8,777 nt of DNA from Actinomycetes bacterium (GTDB lineage Bacteria > Actinomycetota > Acidimicrobiia > Acidimicrobiales > Acidimicrobiaceae): assembly GCA_021790495.1 (NCBI GenBank), contig JAJYGZ010000305.1:1-8777 (forward strand). Direction: 5' to 3'. Below, piece after piece: positions 5,165 to 8,777 of the stretch. The position numbers and the translations under genes are program-made. Numbering within the stretch: position 1 is the first letter of the stretch; every line of letters begins with the position of its first letter. The notes below the pieces were generated by a model. The model was not told the origin of the DNA and did no database searches. It saw only the letters and a list, made by a program, of their open reading frames with translations.

Positions 5165-7171
5165 TTGGGGCCAAGTCAAGTGGTGAAGGTTTTTGCCCCT
5201 GACGCTTGCACCGCGACGATGGAAGTTATCGATCCGGACCTCGGCGATCTTCGCCACATCGAACTAGAGCGTGTCGGCGATGGGTGGTGGGGTAGTCGCT
5301 TTCAGGCCGAGAGGGGCAGCTCGTATGGATTCCGATTGGGAGGTGACTACGATCCAGCCCGCAACCTCTATCACAACTCCCGTAAGCTCCTTTTCGATCC
5401 TTACGCGCGCAGCTTCACGGGTCGGCTCGGCTATGGAGACGCAACTAGAATCCACGCCCCCTTTGACTTTTACGCCCCGTCGCAGCTGGATTCGAGCGGT
5501 TCGGTTCCCCTGGGAATCATCGGGTCGGGAAACCTGATTGCAGATAAGCCGAGGCGAATTAAAGGCGTCCCGTGGGCGGAGACCGTCGTCTACGAGCTGC
5601 ACGTAAAATCCGCTACGGCGCGGATGGCGTCGGTTCCGCCAGAACTTAGGGGAACCTACCTCGGTTTGGCGCACGAGAGCTTTATTGCGCATCTGCATCA
5701 CGTGGGAGTCACCGCGGTCGAGTTGCTACCGGTGCAATTTTTCGCCGACACCGAGACACTTGTCAATGGCGGCCTGACCAACTACTGGGGCTACAACACG
5801 GTATCTTTTTTTGCCCCCGAACCTCGATATGCGACCCGATATGACTTCGACCTTGCCCAAAGTGAGTTCGCCGAGATGGTCGATGCGCTTCACGCCGCGG
5901 AGATCGAGGTGATAATGGATGTCGTCTATAACCACACGGGCGAGGGCGACATTTCGGGACCCACTTTTTCGTACCGCGGCCTGGCGGCCAATAGCTACTA
6001 CATCATGGAAGGCGAGGGACGTTTTCATGTCGATCTGACTGGGACCGGCAATACCTTGAACTTCTCAAGCCCGGTTGTCAATTCACTGGTTTTGGATTCG
6101 CTCAGGTACTTTGCGGATCGATTCAGTATCGACGGTTTCAGGTTCGACCTGGCGACAACCCTGGGTCGCGCCGATATCCCGGTGCTCGGCTATCCATTTA
6201 TGCCCGACGGCGGGGTGCTTGGCGCCATAAGAAATGATCCGCAGCTTTCGGGCCTCAAGCTCATCGCGGAGCCTTGGGACGTCGGACCTCACGGATATCG
6301 GCGATCAGAGTTCAAAAGCCCATATTTGGAATGGAATGATCGGTTGCGAGATACCATTCGCCGCTCATTCAGGCCAGATACCGCCTCGGCCGCTCGACTT
6401 GAGGCAGAAATTACCTTCGCGGGTGACCCCCTGGAGGCGGTGCGTTCTCTCAATTTCGTCGCCTGCCACGATGGCTTTACCTTGGACGATCTGGTCTCCT
6501 ACGCCGACAAGCACAACCTTGAGAATCAAGAAGACAATCGTGATGGAACCGACGCCAACTACTCCTATGGCTGGGGAGGGGACGGTCCCGTTGTCGATGA
6601 GGAAATCCGTGCAAGGCGCAATGCCGCGAAGCGGGCGATGATGGCGGCGCTCTTCTTAGCTCCAGGGGTTCCGATGATTGGCGGCGGAGATGAACTCGGG
6701 CGTACCCAAAACGGAAACAACAATGCATACTGCCAGGACAATGTCGAGTACTGTCTTCCGTTCGACGACTATGACAAGGAGTTCCTTGATTACCTAGCAG
6801 ACCTGATCGCTTTGCGCATGAGCTTTGTATCGCCGGCAAGATCCATTGTGATTCCGCGCTGGGGAGCCTCGAGTGCCCTGGGAAGACGGGACGGCGATGA
6901 TTCCTCCGCTTCGAAGATCGTCGCTTGGTACTATGAGGGCGGCCGAGGAGCCTCCTTGCTGGTAGTAGCTAATGTAAGCGCCGAGGTCGTCCCGATTGAG
7001 TTCGTGCGCGATTTGGGAGTGCACCAGGCGGAGGTGGTGTTGGACTCGGCACGCGCGGAGGTAGCCGGTCGAAACACAAAGGAACATTCTGTTCCCGCGC
7101 TTGACCTAGCGGGATTCTCGGTAGCGGCGTTTCGAGTGGATCTAAAGAGCGATCTTTCCGCTATCGTTTAA
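5165..7171 (+). CDS. glgX: GlgX-type glycogen debranching enzyme (GH13 isoamylase family)
   Basis: This cytoplasmic enzyme would hydrolyse alpha-1,6 branch points of glycogen or limit dextrins. Counting from TTG 5165 (668 residues), an N-terminal isoamylase-type beta domain occupies about 1-120 (KVFAPDACTATMEVIDPD). The GH13 barrel follows: VYELHVKSAT (142-151), region I DVVYNH (252-257), region II GFRFDLATTLGR with nucleophile Asp328, region III LIAEPWDVG with acid Glu369, and region IV FVACHDGFTLDDLVSY with Asp436. The segment GGGDELGRTQNGNNNAYCQDN (split around 507-526) is the family's conserved substrate loop, and a beta-sandwich ends the protein. All catalytic residues are present. TTG at 5165 has AGGTG 8 bases upstream, but domain-like sequence continues in frame back to about 5114, so the true start may lie further upstream. 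It sits between tRNA-Cys and tRNA-Val on the same strand, without other glycogen genes. TreX-like activity is a possible alternative. Confidence 0.92.
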   Translation: MGPSQVVKVFAPDACTATMEVIDPDLGDLRHIELERVGDGWWGSRFQAERGSSYGFRLGGDYDPARNLYHNSRKLLFDPYARSFTGRLGYGDATRIHAPFDFYAPSQLDSSGSVPLGIIGSGNLIADKPRRIKGVPWAETVVYELHVKSATARMASVPPELRGTYLGLAHESFIAHLHHVGVTAVELLPVQFFADTETLVNGGLTNYWGYNTVSFFAPEPRYATRYDFDLAQSEFAEMVDALHAAEIEVIMDVVYNHTGEGDISGPTFSYRGLAANSYYIMEGEGRFHVDLTGTGNTLNFSSPVVNSLVLDSLRYFADRFSIDGFRFDLATTLGRADIPVLGYPFMPDGGVLGAIRNDPQLSGLKLIAEPWDVGPHGYRRSEFKSPYLEWNDRLRDTIRRSFRPDTASAARLEAEITFAGDPLEAVRSLNFVACHDGFTLDDLVSYADKHNLENQEDNRDGTDANYSYGWGGDGPVVDEEIRARRNAAKRAMMAALFLAPGVPMIGGGDELGRTQNGNNNAYCQDNVEYCLPFDDYDKEFLDYLADLIALRMSFVSPARSIVIPRWGASSALGRRDGDDSSASKIVAWYYEGGRGASLLVVANVSAEVVPIEFVRDLGVHQAEVVLDSARAEVAGRNTKEHSVPALDLAGFSVAAFRVDLKSDLSAIV

Positions 7172-7181
7172 CTACGCATGG

Positions 7182-7254
7182 GGGCCGTTGGCGCAGTTGG
7201 TAGCGCACTTGCATGACACGCAAGGGGTCACAGGTTCGAGTCCTGTACGGCCCA
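7182..7254 (+). tRNA. tRNA-Val (anticodon GAC)
   Basis: A complete cloverleaf is visible. Acceptor arms are GGGCCGT (7182-7188) and ACGGCCC (7247-7253). The D arm contains GCGC...GCGC, the anticodon stem CTTGC/GCAAG encloses ATGACAC with anticodon GAC at 7215-7217, and the T arm is ACAGG TTCGAGT CCTGT. The discriminator is A (7254), as in valine tRNAs. CCA is not encoded (CGG follows), unlike the tRNA-Cys gene nearby. It begins 10 bases after the glgX stop codon. Confidence 0.96.
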
Positions 7255-7258
7255 CGGA

Positions 7259-7282
7259 GGGGTTACCGACAAAAGTAACCCC
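7259..7282 (+). terminator. 8-bp hairpin after tRNA-Val, probable terminator
   Basis: GGGGTTAC (7259-7266) and GTAACCCC (7275-7282) form a perfect stem with an 8-base loop (cgacaaaa), 4 bases after the tRNA-Val 3' end. No T-run follows, so termination strength is uncertain. Its position suits termination or 3' processing of the tRNA transcript. Confidence 0.5.
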
Positions 7283-7302
7283 ATCGTAACGACAAAACAC
7301 GG

Positions 7303-7326
7303 TGCGGCGATGCCATTATCGCCGCA
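7303..7326 (-). terminator. 9-bp GC-rich hairpin, candidate terminator of the pst transcript
   Basis: TGCGGCGAT (7303-7311) and ATCGCCGCA (7318-7326) pair perfectly around a 6-base loop. Read on the minus strand, the stem is followed by CCGTGTTTTGTCG, a short T-rich stretch. It lies about 70 bases beyond the pstA stop codon and would fit the 3' end of the leftward pst transcript, or a two-way barrier between convergent pst and tRNA-Val transcription. Confidence 0.48.
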
Positions 7327-7397
7327 TACTGTGACAAACCAATCAGCACCGGATCCTAAGCCCTACATGCAGTTGTTTAGGCGGACATGCCCTTGAC

Positions 7398-8282
7398 CTA
7401 GCGAGTGGTTTCAGAGTGGCGCTGGGAACGCGCGACTAGAACACGTGAAATTGCGATAAGCGCGAGCACTAGCACCACAAGCAGAAAAGCCGCATCGAAC
7501 GAGAGCTGAACTGCGCTGTTGGAAGGCTGGTTGTAAAAGGTCCATACCGCGTAGGTGAGATAGCCGATCGGTGAATGGGTAAGAGCGAGATGCGGGAGGT
7601 TCTGGGAATACCCGGCGGTGTAAAGCAGGGGGGCCGTCTCGCCGATCGAGATCGCCAGCGCCACGATCAGTCCGGTGGCTATGCCTGGAAGAGCCGCTTT
7701 CAACGAAATTCGCGTGAGTATTCGCCCGGGCCGGATCCCCAGAGCTTCGGCGCCTTCGATGTAGCCGGTGGGTACCTGGCGGAGGGAAACCTCGGTGGTT
7801 TTGGCGATGTATGGCACCACCATTACCGAGAGCGTTATTAGTCCAGCGCCGAGTGAAAATCCCCAATGGAAACCCACCACGAGTGCGGTATATCCGACAT
7901 ATCCGATCACGATTGAGGGAATTCCCGCAAGTACTTCCGATGCGCCCCGGAGGGTCCCCCCGGCTTTTCCGTGACTGAATTGCGAGAGGTATATTCCCGA
8001 GAGGACGCCAACGGTACCTGCGAGGAGTGCGATGCCAAGGGTGATTAGCAGCGTTCCAGCGATCTCGTTCTCAAGTCCGCCGCCGAGCCCGACTCCTGGG
8101 GTGGTCAGCACCGACAAGGAGAACTTGGGAAGCACCCGAACGCAAAGCTGGGCGACAATCCAGATCGACGGCGCAATGATAAGTGCGAGCGCACTGAATC
8201 CCAGCGCCAGCACGACAAAGTTGTAGGAGCGACGGGAATTAGTTCGATGGCTTCGCATTGGGATTTGGTTGAGGTTCGACAC
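7398..8282 (-). CDS. pstA: Phosphate ABC transporter permease PstA
   Basis: This is a 294-residue inner-membrane permease, one of the two that form the channel of the high-affinity PstSCAB phosphate importer. After a polar, basic N-terminus (1-19) it shows about six hydrophobic spans, the first near 21-48. Family marks are LAGIPSIVIGY (118-128), the EAA cytoplasmic loop EGAEALGIRPGRILTRISL (176-194), which contacts the ATPase, and the following SIGETAPLLYTAG (212-224). The GTG start at 8282 lies only 4 bases after the pstC stop. AAGGGGG within the last pstC codons supplies the ribosome binding site 10 bases upstream, which points to translational coupling. ATG at 8258 is a less likely alternative. 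The usual next gene, pstB, is not found downstream: the gene is followed by hairpins and the convergent tRNA-Val. Confidence 0.95.
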   Translation of the reverse strand: MSNLNQIPMRSHRTNSRRSYNFVVLALGFSALALIIAPSIWIVAQLCVRVLPKFSLSVLTTPGVGLGGGLENEIAGTLLITLGIALLAGTVGVLSGIYLSQFSHGKAGGTLRGASEVLAGIPSIVIGYVGYTALVVGFHWGFSLGAGLITLSVMVVPYIAKTTEVSLRQVPTGYIEGAEALGIRPGRILTRISLKAALPGIATGLIVALAISIGETAPLLYTAGYSQNLPHLALTHSPIGYLTYAVWTFYNQPSNSAVQLSFDAAFLLVVLVLALIAISRVLVARSQRHSETTR

Positions 8283-8286
8283 CTAG

Positions 8287-8777
8287 CTAGATCCCCCTTC
8301 CGACCGGCAGCGCCGATGGCGATACCCGCTTTACCAAGAGACGCGCTCCAATATTTGTAAGCACAGTGACCAGCATTAAAACTAAAGCAGCTTCGGCCAA
8401 GGTACGTACCGCGAGGCCGGTAGCGTCGGTGAGGGCCGAATCGAGCTGGCTTACTATCGTTGCCGCGATAGTGGTGAAGGTCGAGTAAACGTTGGTGGGG
8501 AGGGTCCCTAGAACACTTCCTGAGACCATCGCCACCGCCATGGTCTCACCCAGGGCCCGCGCCAATCCAAGCACCGTGGCTCCGATGATTCCTGCGGATG
8601 TCCACGGAATTGTGACGTTTCTGGTAACTTCCCAGTCGGTCATTCCCAGCGCTGCGGCGCCTTCTTCGGTCAACTTGGGCACTTGGGAGAAGAGGTCGCG
8701 GGTAGTTGAGGAGATAATCGGAATAATCATGATCGCCAGGATCAATCCCGAAGTGAGGAGTCCCTCACCGGCACCGG
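8287..8777 (-). CDS. pstC: Phosphate ABC transporter permease PstC, C-terminal part
   Basis: The frame runs in from the right window edge without a start, leaving the last 162 residues. It reads [19 protein letters not shown], then the EAA-type loop [21 protein letters not shown] (from about residue 37, split by the membrane entry), then [20 protein letters not shown], a conserved PstC segment. [14 protein letters not shown] sequence and the following long periplasmic stretch ([20 protein letters not shown]) are typical of PstC and not of PstA. Two more hydrophobic spans lead to the C-terminus. With PstA it would form the membrane channel of the phosphate importer. The stop TAG at 8287-8289 lies 4 bases before the pstA start, and the last codons hold the pstA ribosome binding site. 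pstS would be expected further upstream, outside the window. Confidence 0.94.
   Translation of the reverse strand, partial: GAGEGLLTSGLILAIMIIPIISSTTRDLFSQVPKLTEEGAAALGMTDWEVTRNVTIPWTSAGIIGATVLGLARALGETMAVAMVSGSVLGTLPTNVYSTFTTIAATIVSQLDSALTDATGLAVRTLAEAALVLMLVTVLTNIGARLLVKRVSPSALPVGRGI

Noticed and set aside
4861..5202. Plus-strand 113-codon frame
   Set aside because: It runs through the tRNA-Cys gene and the glgX leader and has no protein-like features; only its last part from ATG 5107 is of interest for the glgX start.

Overview
The window looks like ordinary chromosome from a bacterium with moderately high GC (high-50s percent by eye). I lean towards Actinomycetota, possibly an Acidimicrobiia-like lineage. 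The reasons are a MenJ/geranylgeranyl-reductase-type flavoprotein, GTG and TTG starts, a possible leaderless GTG gene, and the general style of the proteins. This placement is inference and has no rRNA or marker support. I see no phage, transposase, CRISPR array or defence system, and no convincing undescribed system.

Layout from left to right. (1) The left edge holds the first residues of a DHA2-type major facilitator drug exporter on the minus strand, followed by about 340-390 bases without a clear gene. (2) A minus-strand pair follows: an NADPH-dependent FMN reductase (1468-2040), then a two-domain rhodanese/3-mercaptopyruvate sulfurtransferase (541-1422). A perfect 9-bp-arm palindrome sits at the reductase promoter, so the pair may be a small regulated redox/sulfur operon. 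(3) A plus-strand PNPOx-like flavin-binding protein (2274-2828) meets, tail to tail with a 4-base overlap, a minus-strand geranylgeranyl-reductase-family flavoprotein (2825-4084). An uncharacterised membrane-anchored or exported protein (4118-4729) lies 33 bases upstream of the latter and may share its transcript. (4) On the plus strand, tRNA-Cys(GCA), a GlgX-type glycogen debranching enzyme and tRNA-Val(GAC) follow one another. (5) The right end carries the phosphate ABC-transporter permeases on the minus strand, pstC (cut by the window edge) and pstA. No pstB or phoU follows pstA; instead there are hairpins and the tRNA-Val gene.

The genes do not form one pathway. They cover drug export, flavin/sulfur redox chemistry, a prenyl-lipid-type reductase, glycogen debranching and phosphate uptake. 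The points most worth a second look are the unclear translation start of the debranching enzyme (in-frame, domain-like sequence extends upstream of its first usual start codon), the palindromic operator candidate before the FMN reductase, and the missing pstB.
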